Source: Melieria omissa (taxonomy: Eukaryota > Arthropoda > Insecta > Diptera > Ulidiidae). From it: a DNA stretch of 64,000 bases. Of the stretch, positions 21,088 through 31,800 are shown piece after piece (positions within the stretch are counted from its first letter, which is position 1; every line of letters begins with the position of its first letter). Both the position numbers and the translations under genes were made by a program. The notes below the pieces were generated by a model. The model was not told the origin of the DNA, searched no databases, and worked only from the letters and a program-made list of their open reading frames with translations. The DNA is taken from NCBI GenBank assembly GCA_963971225.1, contig OZ020269.1:41685264-41749263 (forward strand), written 5' to 3'.

Positions 21088-23830
21088 GACGCCCGCGAGT
21101 TACGCTGCTCGCGTCCGTGTGAACTTCGTGTTGCGCTTTTTGATCGTATAAGGCTAGTACGGGCTTATTGATCAATGTATGAATAAGTTTCTTAAACGCG
21201 GCTTTTTGTTCGACGTCCCAAATAAAGTTATCTTGTTGATCTTTGTGGAGTAGTTTTGTAATAGGGTTCGCGATGAGGGAGAAGTTTGGTACGAATTTTC
21301 GGAAAAACCCTGTGAGCCCCAGAAACCGTCTCACTTCGGTTACGTTTGTTGGTTCCGGAAAGTTTGTGATCGCACTGATTTTACGTTTACCGGGGGTTAT
21401 ACCGTTCGCGTTGATTACATGACCTAAATGTTCAATTTCGGTCTCTAGAAATTTGCACTTGTCAACCCGAAGCGTTAGATTGGCTTCTTTTAACAATCGT
21501 AGGAACTTTTCTAAGCGCACTAACCCTTCATCGATGGTCTGACTCGGAATAATAATGTCGTCCAAGTACACCAGCACTTCATTGGCGGCCATTTTCGATA
21601 CGATTTTGTTCATTACGGATTGAAATACTGCGGGCGCGTTAACGAGGCCTAAAGGCATCCGATTATACTCGAAATGGCCCTCAGTAGTTACGAACGCGGT
21701 ATATTTTTTTGAATTTTCATCGATTTCAATCTGATGATAGCCCATTCGTAAGTCTAGCGCTGTAAAATATTTATTCCCGGATAATTGTGCAAATTGTTCG
21801 TCCATGTTAGGCATAGGATACGGCTGCCTAACCGTAATCTTATTCAAACACCGATAGTCAACACAGAGTCTGTGTTCAACATTTTGTTTATCGACCAAGA
21901 CCACCGGTGATGCGTAGGGTGACTGACACGGTCGAATAATCCCGTTGGTGAGTAGCTCGGAAATAATTGCCGAAACAGTCGGTCTTTTCGCGAATGGTAT
22001 GCGATATAGTTTGAGGCAAATTGGCACTTCCGTGCTTAATTCAATGTTCATTTTAGAGATTGCGCATTTACCTATTTCTGTGAGGTCATTTGCGAACACT
22101 TCACCGTACTCTGTTATGAGATTATCGAGCTGTGATCGTTGCGGTGCATCTAGATCCGCGGTAGTGGTGATGTTTCGAATTCGTTCTATGCGGCAATGAT
22201 CCCCTTCGATCACCACACGATTACCAGTTTTACACAGCACGTCATTTCCGAGTAGCACATTTTCACAGATTAATTGTTCGTCGACGATTGACAAATCCGC
22301 GTTTATTTTGTTGTTGTCTATTGTTATGTAAGCGTGTACTTTCGCGACACATAAGTATTCGCCACCTGCAAATCCACGTAAAATCGAATTGTGTTTTTCC
22401 GGTTGCCCTACCTTCTCAGCGAAACTCTTCTTTATAAGTGTGCACGAGCTACCGGGGTCAACGAATGCATTTGTTTTGTAACCGTTAACTTCGATTTCTT
22501 TAATAATGTTCCCGGAAGAAGTTGGCTTATTCGAGATTACGTACACATTGACAGTGCATTGTTCCGTTTTGTGTGTCGTACGCTGACACTTGTTGCATCG
22601 CGGTTTCTTCTGCGGCTCTGGACAGTTAACCGAAAAATGTCCAGGCTTAGAGCAATTAAAACATTTCAGATTTTCTCGTGGCACAGGTTTTCGTTGTGCG
22701 CGGGTTTCACCGTTTGCTGGGGTTTCGATTGGCGTTACGTGGTTTTGAATTGGCGCTTTCGGTTTATTTAGTACTGGTCTAATATCGTTGTACGCACTAT
22801 AACTCAGGATATCGCGCAGTAAATCCTGGCATCGGTCGTATTCGTTTGATATTTTCCGTTTTAAATCAAAATCGTTTATACCGTTCACAATATGGCGTAT
22901 AATACTCGATTCGGGTAGTCCACCCTTCGCACCCAACGCTTGCATTCGATACACATACTCAACCGGCGATTCGTTTGGTTGTCGTTTAGACCGCGCTAAC
23001 TTTAAATGTATGTCGGCTTCGTTCTCAAAACACGGAAAGTCGGCTAAGAACTGATTCACAAATTGCTGCCACGTTAAAAACACCGTATCTTGCGAATCAA
23101 TCCACAGTTTGGCTGAGCCACTCATTTTTTGTTGTATAGCGAACATAATGGCGCCCTCGTTCCAACCGTATGCATTTTTCAGCAATTCTACCCGTTTGAT
23201 GAATTGCCGCGGGTTCAGCGATTTATCCGACGATGGATCAAATGCTGGTAATAGCTCGATTATATCGCGAATATTGCTATTGCACGATGACGGATTATTC
23301 GGAAAAACGGTCGGCATTGAATTAACAACATACGGAGCACTCGCGTGATTATTGACGTTCGGCACAAACATGTTGGCACCCGGAATCGGAGCACTCATAT
23401 AATTTTGAAACTGAAGCGCAACTGGTTGCGCTTGCGTATTGGTGTGTGGAAATTGCGTATATTGACTCGGTCTTGTATTTGGTACACTGTATTGAGTCGC
23501 AAATGTCGGTTGCACCGGTAACCGTTGCGCGGCGACGGGCGCTTGCATCGCTGCCGTAGTATACACCGTCGGTACTGGCGACGATGTTAATAAAGGTTCG
23601 AAATGTGGTTGCGAATTTTGGTTCAGCCGCGCGCGTAGTTCTAAAATTGTCTTCTCCAACATGGAGATACGTTGAGTCACTGTTGATTCGTCCATCGTGG
23701 AATTCATTGTTTCATCGTTTCTTTGTTCATATAACCGTTCGATTAACAGATTCTTGCTGCCCGACGTCGGCAACCCGGCCCGTTTGCATTGTTCACGCAA
23801 TTCGCTGATTTTTCTGTTCCGTAACGACAT
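21038..23830 (-). CDS. Gypsy Gag-protease-reverse transcriptase
   Basis: I start at MSLRNRKISELREQ (23830); the frame is open 43 codons further up. The N-terminus is a SAP-like helix pair, followed by a Pro/Gln-rich region and a capsid core (WRQFV-type segment around residues 270-330). Two zinc knuckles follow: CFNCSKPGHFSVNC and CNKCQRTTHKTEQC. Protease has FVDPGSSCTLI, with Pro in place of the usual Thr after the catalytic Asp. Reverse transcriptase shows CVDYRCLNK, FTALDLRMGYHQ, MPLGLVNAP and the catalytic VYLDDI. The last 20 residues are out of frame beyond HTDASS. Single long ORF without Gag-pol frameshift signal. Confidence 0.93.
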   Translation of the reverse strand: MSLRNRKISELREQCKRAGLPTSGSKNLLIERLYEQRNDETMNSTMDESTVTQRISMLEKTILELRARLNQNSQPHFEPLLTSSPVPTVYTTAAMQAPVAAQRLPVQPTFATQYSVPNTRPSQYTQFPHTNTQAQPVALQFQNYMSAPIPGANMFVPNVNNHASAPYVVNSMPTVFPNNPSSCNSNIRDIIELLPAFDPSSDKSLNPRQFIKRVELLKNAYGWNEGAIMFAIQQKMSGSAKLWIDSQDTVFLTWQQFVNQFLADFPCFENEADIHLKLARSKRQPNESPVEYVYRMQALGAKGGLPESSIIRHIVNGINDFDLKRKISNEYDRCQDLLRDILSYSAYNDIRPVLNKPKAPIQNHVTPIETPANGETRAQRKPVPRENLKCFNCSKPGHFSVNCPEPQKKPRCNKCQRTTHKTEQCTVNVYVISNKPTSSGNIIKEIEVNGYKTNAFVDPGSSCTLIKKSFAEKVGQPEKHNSILRGFAGGEYLCVAKVHAYITIDNNKINADLSIVDEQLICENVLLGNDVLCKTGNRVVIEGDHCRIERIRNITTTADLDAPQRSQLDNLITEYGEVFANDLTEIGKCAISKMNIELSTEVPICLKLYRIPFAKRPTVSAIISELLTNGIIRPCQSPYASPVVLVDKQNVEHRLCVDYRCLNKITVRQPYPMPNMDEQFAQLSGNKYFTALDLRMGYHQIEIDENSKKYTAFVTTEGHFEYNRMPLGLVNAPAVFQSVMNKIVSKMAANEVLVYLDDIIIPSQTIDEGLVRLEKFLRLLKEANLTLRVDKCKFLETEIEHLGHVINANGITPGKRKISAITNFPEPTNVTEVRRFLGLTGFFRKFVPNFSLIANPITKLLHKDQQDNFIWDVEQKAAFKKLIHTLINKPVLALYDQKAQHEVHTDASSVTRGRLATIRRRENVESGLLL

Positions 23831-24449
23831 TTTTAACGTTTGTTTTACTTTCACTTTTCGCTCGTTTGAATTCCGAACTAACGAGTAACGTACGTTGTTA
23901 CTTTCAAATTTTCGTTTCATGCTTACGCGTATACGCACATAACGACACACGACACGCAACCGCTATGCTACAGCGACAACGCGACAATTTGAAAAGTACA
24001 GCAACCGTCTCGAAAATGTTCGACAGCGTGGCCTAACTGTAAATCTTAACGGCGATTCAAGTAGGCTTTGCCGATTCCAAGGACAATGCGTATGTCCACG
24101 GGAGTCTCACTGACTTACAAGGCAAAGCGTATGCCCATGGGAGTCTCACACAACGTGTACGCGAATCGTTCATGTTTATATCGTACGTAGTTTAATCATC
24201 GGAACCGAATTGAAGTTTCACATACAACTGCTCGTGTGTATGCAAACCTCCACAATTCCTTTCGCACTTCCAAGAATTCACTTTTCTCTCCTGCACCTGC
24301 TGTATTAGCGACGGTGGTGCCGCTGGAGGCTGCTGCGTCCGCTGTGAATTACAAGATCACACTATATATCGCGTTTTAATCGTTTTTTTTTACATTGCGG
24401 GGTCAGGCTATTCGTTTTGTTCTTTACCGAAGAATTCGCGTAACAATTC

Positions 24450-24470
24450 CCCGGCATCTCACTTCTGAAT
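24450..24470 (-). promoter_or_regulatory. Probable primer-binding site of the young Gypsy
   Basis: Directly after the 5' LTR the element reads ATTCAGAAGTGAGATGCC. The CAGAAGTG core is shared with the tRNA-Leu type site of the copy A family, but the match is partial, so the primer tRNA is uncertain. Confidence 0.45.
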
Positions 24471-24698
24471 TGTCACAAATTGACTTTTATTTAATTTCCA
24501 GAAAACGCAAAACGTAGCGTTCAACGTGGTAGGCAATCTAGATTATACAAAATATAGCAATTACAGTCGTCACAAATGGAATTTGTGTTAATTTAAAAAT
24601 CAATCTGTTCGCGCCGCGCGCCGGTATGCAACTCCTGGCAACTGCGACGTCATGGTTGCTGATCGCTCGGGTCAGGGTTGCGTTGTATTGGCGTGACA
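24471..24698 (-). repeat. 5' LTR of the young Gypsy
   Basis: 228 bp, TGTCAC...GTGACA. Two differences from the 3' LTR. Directly followed by the CTAG duplication and the resuming RTE sequence. Confidence 0.95.
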
Positions 24699-24970
24699 CT
24701 AGTTCTAAAGCCGCACTGATAAAATCACGATTGGCTTCAACTGTTATATTCTGTAGATAATTCTGCTGGTAGCCCGTCCGATACTGCAGCTTTATTGTTC
24801 TTGAGTCGCTCGATAGTAACCCAGATCTCTTCATAGCTAGGCGGTAGTTTAGCCACACCGTCGTCATCAATTGGTAGTGTCTGGACGTCCTTACCACGGA
24901 CGACATAGTTCTTTTCGTTGCCTTTGAGTGGGCTTACCACTTTTTTAAAATGGCTGTAGAGGACACTTAA

Positions 24971-25185
24971 CCCTGCTGTTAGGTTAGAAAAGGGACCCTT
25001 TGTTTCATACTGCAATTTTTGTACAAAACAACAATTTATTCAAATTTTTTGTATTTATTTTGGTTCATTCATTCTTTACTCAACATAACTGATGTAAAAA
25101 ATAGTTAATAGTTAAATAGTTAGGCAAAAATTACAAAGGAAACAAGCCAAAGATTGGACCAAATGGGCTTAACCTAACAGCAGGG
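24971..25185. mobile_element. 215-bp piggyBac-type MITE
   Basis: Inverted ends CCCTGCTGTTAGGTTA / TAACCTAACAGCAGGG, flanked by TTAA at 24967-24970 and 25186-25189. TTAA target sites and CCC ends fit piggyBac. No coding capacity. Confidence 0.85.
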
Positions 25186-25189
25186 TTAA

Positions 25190-26389
25190 ACAATGTAAGT
25201 TTTAGTTAGTTTAGTTTTCAGAGTACAGACTGTACATTAGAGAGAGTACATTAGACATGATTTAGTGTTGTGTGGAGATTCTTAATATTATATGATCTCG
25301 AATCTCCGTAACCACTAATTTTATGCGGTTTGGGGAAAGAGTACACAAGCCATACAATTTTGGGGCAAGAGTGGGGCTAAATGGCGTCGCATCGAGGTCA
25401 AAGTTAAAAAACAGCTGTTAATTTCGACAAATTGCTCCACAGCTGGTCAGAAGTTGCTCTTAGAGTGTTAAAATCTATGACTAACCCCACTAGATTTTTT
25501 ACTGAACATTTCTTTCAAACATATTTATACTCCATCTCCAACACTTAATGGGAGTCCCCATACAAAATGGTCGTTTTTATAAAATGGGCTCCCACTGCTC
25601 CCACGTTGCCCCCAGACGTGGTAAATATATGACCGACACCCATTTATTTTCCCTTCCGAATGTTTCTTCTAAACATACCTACCCGCTATCACTACGTCTT
25701 GAGGGGGCTGCCATACAAAACTGACCATTTTATATGCCATTGGCTCCCCACTTGCAAATGTAGTAGTTAAGTAAGCGAGAAAACATCGTATCTCAGAAAC
25801 TACTAAACCGATTTGAGTTATTTATTCAGCGATCGCCAAAATTCTTGAGCACAAGATACATATACAAAATTAATTAAGCTACAGAAATTCACCACCAGAG
25901 GGCGTCTTCCCTACGATCGGAGTTCTGAGGTTGTCAACTGTTGGGTTTCTTCAAAGCAAAAATCAAAATGTACTGTCGAAACCCCATTAACCATTAACAA
26001 AGGAAATAGTAGTTTCGTTTTCGTGGAGGAAATTTTACCCTCTTTCGAGGACGGAGGACTTTTGAGTAATTTGGAGGACTGTCCTCCATAATAGGAGACG
26101 GGCGGCAAGTCTACTTGTGAGTCTTTTGGTCAAGTACTCTTGGAATAAATGCAGTGTAGCAAAACCTCGTGAAAAAAAAATAAATAAGTATGCTCTTACA
26201 TAGAGGTTTAACTCCTGAATCTAAGGAACTAAAAATGTTGCCTGGAAAATGCACACAAAGGGCGTTTGTTCCACACTCTTTCCACACGTTTCGTCTCTAC
26301 AGAAAGGTTCCCGGGTTTAAACGGGCATCGTTCCAATTCCCACCTTCTTAGATGTTTTCACGCTCGAGCTTTTCTAGCTTTACATACTA
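25190..26389. other. Unassigned 1.2-kb stretch within the broken RTE
   Basis: No gene or clear element ends. Short repeated phrases such as GGGGCAAGAGTGGGGCTAAATGG and CCATACAAAA(A/C)TG blocks occur. From about 26330 weak similarity to the RTE master resumes. Probably an eroded insertion. Confidence 0.4.
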
Positions 26390-27293
26390 CATGGGCTGAA
26401 AAGTCTTTGGCCTGACATAGAGATGACGCCAAAAATTAAGAATTATTGTGTTGTACATGGAAAACCATCCTTAACTTAGATTCTGTCAAAGTTTCATGAC
26501 ATTTGGTTGACTCGTTTTCAAGTTATTGCTTTCGAAGTGACGCTACCTCTGAATTTTTGTAAACAATGGAAAAAAGTGAATTTCGTGTTTTGATAAAACA
26601 TTGCTATTTGATGGGCAAAAATACAGTGGAAACAAAAGCATGGCTTGATAAATGTTATAATACATCTGCTCCACCAAATTCAACTATCAAGTATTGGTTT
26701 GCTGAGTTTCGTCGTGACCGTACGAGCACCAGTGATGCACCGCGTTCAGGGAGGCCAAATGAGGCAGTTAATCCGGAAAACATCCAAAATCACGGACCTT
26801 GTGTTAAATGATCGCAAAATAAAATTGAGTGAGATAGCTAACATCATAGGCATCTCAAAGGAACGCGTTGGTCATATCATTCATGAACATTTACACATGC
26901 GGAAGCTGTGCGCGCGATGGGTGCCGCGTTTGCTGACAATGCACCAGCTCATTCTGCTCGCGATACGACCGAAAAATTAGAGGAATTACGCTACGAAGTC
27001 GTCAAACACCCACCGTATTCACCAGATTTAGCACCCAGCGACTATTTCCTCTTTCCCAGGTTGAAAAATTGGCTCGCCGGAAAAAGATTTTACTCAAATG
27101 AGGAGGTCGAGTTGGAAACAAACGCCTATTTTGAAGAGCTTCACGCGGACCACTATAAGAAAGGCATCGAAATGTTGGAAGACCGTTACACTAAATGCAT
27201 TACTCTAAATGGAGATTATGTCGAAGATTAAAATCATTTTTGCACTAAAAATATCGTTTTTTCATTGTCATGCCAAAGACTTTTCAGCCCATG
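26390..27293 (+). mobile_element. irritans-like mariner, internally deleted (904 bp)
   Basis: Inverted ends CATGGGCTGAAAAGTCTTTG / complement with TA at 26388-26389 and 27294-27295. It keeps the 5' and 3' parts of a transposase but lacks the middle. Confidence 0.9.
26566..27231 (+). pseudogene. irritans-like mariner transposase relic
   Basis: The start MEKSEFRVLIKHCYLMGKNT and the second HTH (SEIANIIGISKERVGHIIHE, in another frame) resemble Himar-type transposases. The C-terminal part has HPPYSPDLAPSDYFLFPRL with the third catalytic Asp and ends GDYVED. DNA encoding the first catalytic Asp and most of the second region is deleted near 26920, and there are at least two frame changes. Inactive. 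Confidence 0.88.
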
Positions 27294-27663
27294 TAGTAGT
27301 TCTAGCTAGGACTTATTTTCCCACCTCTCTTCCTGACTCGCATAACAGTCGCTCCAGGTGCTTCCTTCGGCGTACCATTGTTTTTTTTTGGTGGTGGGAA
27401 TCGAAAACCGTAGGCTATGGCTTGCTTCCTTGTGATTGTAGTTTACTGATGTCCAGCTTTCTTTGAAAGCTACAGTGCGTTTCAAAATTAAGTGTTGACC
27501 ATATCTTTTTAACTGTAGTTTTGCCATGGTTTTAATACCAGATTATCTTCTATATTAAAATACCGTTTTCGCATGTGTTTCTGTTTTCTTAGTTGGGTAC
27601 AAGTTTTCGGGAAAATATAATGAATTAAAAATTAGTTCTCCATTTAAAAAACTTTTCGAAGTA

Positions 27664-28118
27664 GTGTTTTTGATAAACCATCCAAAGGGTCCAAAAATGA
27701 AACCTCCACAAGTCACAAAATATACAAAAACATTAGTTTCATTTGTGAGGAAGTGGGTCAGCCGATTCAAAGAGTTCGGAAATGTTGACAACGAGCCACG
27801 GAGAAACAGGAAGAGAGCCAATCAGAACAAAGCGGATAAGGCGATAGTCCGGATGTTTAATAACACTCCAACTCTTAGCCTGAGACAAACGAAAGAAAGA
27901 TTGTCGCAGAAGAGAGTCGAAGTATCAATGGCCACTATCCGACGCAGGCTTCTGAAATCGGGAATTCTTCATAGAAGAATGTCGATTCGAAATCGCTATT
28001 GGGTAAAAACATGTGGAAAATCGCCTGAAATGGGCTAGAGAAACTTTGATGTGGATACACTAAACTGGCCTTTTCCAAGTCCAGCCTTCTCAAAGTGAAA
28101 TCAATCGAAAATGTTTGG
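27664..28118 (+). pseudogene. Tc1 transposase N-terminal part
   Basis: Paired-like DNA-binding domain: FVRKWVSRFKEFGNVDNEPR, then LSLRQTKERLSQKRVEVSMA and TIRRRLLKSGILHRR. A probable start is the Met at 27697 (MKPPQVTKYTK). After about residue 115 the frame shifts (ENRLKWARE in the next frame), then the MITE at 28126 ends recognisable sequence. The DDE domain is not found. Confidence 0.85.
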
Positions 28119-28125
28119 TTCTTAA

Positions 28126-28456
28126 CCGTAGGAACACAATTGGAGCGTATGAGCGTATTTACGTTCGACGTATTGCGTTGTCAAATTAAATTTCATGTAT
28201 TTCTATGAAAGCGCACAAAATTGACGACGCAAGCGTATGAACGTAAAAGCGTCGTACGCTCACTTAGATCTATTTCTATCTTTTACGCCGCGTATGGACG
28301 TATTATTCAGTTTTCTACAATTGAAAAACGTATTTTGAGAATTTTATACGTTGCTGCTCACGCTGGAATTGTGAGCAAGGCAACGTCTGAACGTATTTCG
28401 ATAGCGTATTTACGCAGTACGCCGTGCGCCCATACGCTCCAATAGTGTTCCTACGG
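28126..28456. mobile_element. 331-bp MITE with TAA duplication
   Basis: Ends CCGTAGGAACACAATTGGAG and its inverted partner (one mismatch in about 24), with TAA at 28123-28125 and 28457-28459. The 3-bp TAA duplication suggests a Harbinger-like MITE. The interior is full of GCGTA and ACGTA motifs in both directions and could fold into long hairpins. Confidence 0.85.
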
Positions 28457-29052
28457 TAATAAAGTAAAAGCTTAGAGAAAAAAATAATAGCAACAACAAA
28501 ACAGCTCATTTTGGCATTAAAGCGGATTTGGAGAGAACATCAGAACATCAAAAATTCCCAGCGCTGTGATGTTCATAATATTTCATCCTTTTTCCTTAAA
28601 AAGTCTGTCTTGGCAATTGCTGAACCCTCTTAATGCTTTTCAATTTATCATTAAAAACTGGAAAATTTCTAGATGACTGGAAAGTTACTTTTGTAAACCC
28701 TATTTTCAAAAGTGGTAGAAAAAAATGAGGTATCTAATTATAGACCAATCTCGAAGCTTCCTATAATCTGGAAGTTATTTGAAAAAACTGTAATACCTAA
28801 GCTATCTTTTGCTGTCATACCTCTAATTTGCCCTTGTCAGCATGGTTTTTTTCCTGGGAGATGCACTGTAACTAATCTCTCTGTTTTCTCAAGCTACTGT
28901 GTCTCACCTTTAATTAATGGTTGTCAAGTTGACTCCATTTATACGGACATATCCAAAGCGTTTGACAGAGTTTCATAGCGCGCTATTAGCCAAGTTGCGA
29001 GTATTAGGATTTCATTCAATTTTTTGTCATGGATTGAGTCCCAGCTGTTTAA

Positions 29053-29635
29053 GGGGGTTTCTACCTTGTGCGGCCGAGAAAACATGTTTTTTTGAAAAAT
29101 TTTTGATGGGAAGGTTTTTAAGATAAACACTGGAAAATTTTTTCAGATGTAGGTATATGTTTATTGTACAAGTAAAAAAAGTTTCAAGATAAAATATGCA
29201 AAGGAGGGGAGGGGGCCATCGAGCTATGGCGGCGCGTCGGACGAATTTTCCTTACTCGCGGAAGTCCTGCCGCTATTTGAGATGACTTGAAACACAAAAA
29301 TGAAATTTTTTCTTATTCTGTATTCTTTTGTCTATGGCAGGAACTAGGATTAAAAAAAAAAATGAAAAATGAAGGAGAAATGCGATTTGGACTAAAAAAC
29401 TCAATTTTCACCTACTTTTTTCAATACAAAAAATGTAGTTTTGAGAAAAACGCGTTCAAAGTTTTGCTTCGGCGGCTCGGTGCGCTCGACACCGCTACCT
29501 GTTTCGATAAATTGCTTCCGTAATTCGAAAGATTTCAACTTCAAATTTTGGGAGCGTATTCTACAATCATGTATTAATCCAAAAATGCATAAAAAAAAAA
29601 TAGATTTTTTTGACCGCACAAGGTAGAAACCCCCC
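29053..29635. mobile_element. 583-bp MITE with TTAA duplication
   Basis: Inverted ends GGGGGTTTCTACCTTGTGCG / complement with TTAA at 29049-29052 and 29636-29639. TTAA points to a piggyBac-like source, although the first base G is not the usual C. Non-coding. Confidence 0.82.
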
Positions 29636-30146
29636 TTAAAAGAGTAAATTATGTCGTCATTGACAATGCAAAGTCACTCCCCTATATTGCCACTTCTGGG
29701 GTTACCCAAGGAATTATACTAGGTCCTCTTTTGTTTGTTATTTTCATTAATGATGTTAGTGTTTGCTTTAAGAACTGAACTACCTTTTATATGCTGATGA
29801 TCTGAAAATTTTCTTTAGAATTAAAAGCTTGCTCGATATACAAGTACTTCAAGCTGAGTTAAATAGCTTTTATGACTGGTGTTGCAGAAATAAATTAGCA
29901 TTAAACACAAGTAAATGCTACTCTTTAACCTACACCAAGCAGCAAAACAAAAACTCTCAACTTACTTTTTTTCTGATACCCCTCTAACTAGTGTAGATAG
30001 AATACGCGACCTTGGCATCGTTTTTGATTCTGCCCTCACATTTGTTGATCACCTTAACTTTAGCATTCCTCAAGCTTTCTCATCCTTAGCCTTTTTCATA
30101 AGAAATAGCTCTGAATTAAAGACCTGTACACTAAAAAATTATTGTA

Positions 30147-31072
30147 TAGGGTTTTCCAACAGGAGGTGTTATTTTGGTATTCAAAGAAAAATGCCATTTT
30201 TTGAGATAAATGATCGGATGTTTATTTCATAATAAAGAGGAAGGTATGCCGTTAATAATGAAAAACAACATCAGCCAAATGGCCACCACGACCACGCTTA
30301 CAGGACCATATCCTTTTCATGAAATTTTCCTTGAACAAATCGCAAAGTGGCTGCCCTATGTCCTCGATAGCCTCACGAATTCTATCTTTGAGGTCTTGAA
30401 TCGACGCTGGGCTGTTGGCGTACACCTGATCTTCGACGTGGCCCCAAAGGAAGATTTCGCAAGGTGTTAAATCACAAGATCTCGGTAGCCAATTGTGATC
30501 ACCTCTTCCAGAGATAACACGGTCCGGAAACTTTTCCCGTAAAAGAGCAATGGTCTCGTTGCTTGTGTGGCACGTCGGCTTGAGTTCTTGTGTTAACTGA
30601 ACTTTATAAGCCTTAAGACCCAAGTCTTTATGCAAAATACGGTGTAATGACGTTTTTGGAATGCCCAATTCCAAAGAAAGACGAGAAATCGACAAACCTG
30701 GGGTTTCTTCAACACTTTGGGTTACAGCAGCAATATTCTCAGTTGTTCTTGAGCGACGTGCACGGGTTTTATTCTTCACATCACTAACTTGTCCCAACAA
30801 CTCGAATTTTTCACCAATTTCTGTATTGCGGTCCGACAAGGTGCTTCACGACGACCCAAAAATGCTTTAGTTTTGCGAACTGTGACTGCAAGATTTTCAC
30901 CATTTTTGTAGTGAGTTTTAATAATTTCAATGCGTTGTTGAAGCGTGTATCGTTCCATTTTTAGTAATGGCGTAGTTTCTACATGTCAAATGACAAAGAA
31001 TAAAAGCTTCAAAAGTGACAGCTACCGAAATACCGGGTGATTCAAAATAACACCTCTTTTTGGAAAACCCTA
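30147..31072 (-). mobile_element. Tc1/mariner-superfamily element, internally deleted (926 bp)
   Basis: Inverted ends TAGGGTTTTCCAA... followed by GAGGTGTTATTTTG on both sides (about 30 bp with mismatches), TA at 30145-30146 and 31073-31074. The transposase on the minus strand lacks its middle. Confidence 0.9.
30252..30958 (-). pseudogene. Tc1/mariner-type transposase relic
   Basis: The first piece (30958 to 30776) starts MERYTLQQRIEIIKTHYKNG, a helix-turn-helix as in the element at 11926. The second (30839 to 30252) has RRSRTTENIAAVTQSVEE and LGIPKTSLHRILHKDLGLKA. It then jumps to PRSCDLTPCEIFLWGHVED with the third acidic catalytic residue. Sequence between is deleted, so two catalytic residues are lost. 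The long form resembles the rosa-like mariner group; that naming is tentative. Confidence 0.82.
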
Positions 31073-31800
31073 TACAACGCCTTCGTAAAATGTAGTCTTG
31101 AATATGCAACCATAATATAGAATCCGCTTTAGGAAGTTCACAACAAAAGAATTGAACGTGTGCAAAAAATCTGTATAAAGCACTGCTTGGCACATTTGCG
31201 TTTTGAGTTACCCCTGCCTCCTTATAGTTCAAGGTGCAAACTAATAAGCCTGCATTCTCTTGAAAATAGAAGAGTGATCGCTGCAATTACTTTTCTTTAC
31301 ATTATCAATGGTAATATTGATTGCCCGCAACTGTTGGAGTTGGTAAGGTTTAATGTCCCTACCAGATGTCTTAGATGGCACTACACCTTTTATGTTAATG
31401 CCTATATGTCGAATTATGCTTTGAATGATCCAATCACACGGGCTCTAGTTGAATTCAATAAGTTGGCTTTAAATAAGTTTCCTTGTTTAGATTTCTTTCT
31501 AAGCCAATTTTCGTTTAAAAATGAATTACTCTCTTATTTTTTAATAATTTATATGCACCTACTAAATAAGTACATTGTAATTGTTATCTAGTCTGTAAGG
31601 TTGTTAAACCATATACTCAATAAAGAAATACAATAAATATATCAAATAAATAATTCATTACTATATCTTCTTTTGTAAGTTTTAATAGCAACACTTTATT
31701 TTGAAACGCACTGTAGGTAGCGCGGTTTTCGCTGTGCTAAGACGCATACTTACCTCGGCTGCAAAGTAGTACTACGAGTTGATGTTCGACCCACATGTAC

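Larger units (their letters stand above)
19165..24698 (-). mobile_element. Young Gypsy-type LTR retrotransposon (5.5 kb, complete)
   Basis: 228-bp LTRs at 24471-24698 (5') and 19165-19392 (3') differ at only two sites. CTAG is duplicated (19161-19164, 24699-24702). The RTE target reads through (…GGACATACTAG | TTCTAAAGCC…). Gag-protease-RT is one frame and RNase H-integrase a second, separated by a single frameshift near 21080. LTR similarity implies recent insertion. This is a different family from copies A, B and D. Confidence 0.95.
28617..31591 (+). pseudogene. Jockey LINE reverse transcriptase relic
   Basis: Pieces in order: NYRPISKLPIIWKLFEKTV (near 28740), DSIYTDISKAFDRV (near 28940), GVTQGIILGPLLFVIFIND (near 29700), a damaged YADD region near 29790 (YMLMI in one frame, LYADDLK in the other), VDRIRDLGIVFDSALTFVDH (near 30000) and the C-terminal block ending 31591 (RIERVQK, IDCPQLLELVRFNVP). 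Several frameshifts and stops. The same family gives the fragment at 60003-61490. Confidence 0.88.
28580..31640 (+). mobile_element. Jockey-clade LINE, 5' truncated, holding two DNA elements
   Basis: Plus-strand LINE of which only reverse transcriptase and the C-terminal region remain. It is interrupted by a TTAA-flanked MITE (29053-29635) and a Tc1/mariner-superfamily element (30147-31072). Both leave the LINE frame readable across the join (SQLFK | RVNYVV and KLLY | NAFVK). The 3' end has AATAAA and A-rich sequence near 31618-31640. Confidence 0.88.
27473..31713 (+). mobile_element. Tc1-type transposon, filled with nested insertions
   Basis: Inverted ends CAGTGCGTTTCAAAATTAAG (27473) and complement (to 31713), TA duplications at 27471-27472 and 31714-31715. 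The RTE target continues across it (…GAAAGCTA | GGTAGCG…). Inside are a transposase N-terminus (27664-28118), a MITE (28126-28456) and a Jockey LINE (about 28580-31640). Without these the element would be under 1 kb, so it has also lost part of its own transposase. Confidence 0.9.
17123..31800 (-). mobile_element. Old RTE-type LINE, split into pieces by later insertions
   Basis: Pieces matching the complete RTE at 33002-36251 lie in the right order on the minus strand: 17123-17325 (master 33490-33720), 19073-19164 (about 34100-34200), 24699-24970 (about 34205-34640), a weaker piece around 26330-26389, 27294-27472 (about 34890-35165) and 31714-31800 (about 35170-35260). Between them sit a mariner, a Gypsy, a piggyBac-type MITE plus unassigned DNA, an irritans-like mariner and a Tc1. 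At three junctions the RTE text continues directly across the insertion. Its 3' third is missing on the left. Confidence 0.85.

Noticed and set aside
29287..29626. Small ORFs inside the TTAA MITE
   Set aside because: Lys/Phe-rich, no domain, and both strands give similar ones; the element is non-coding.
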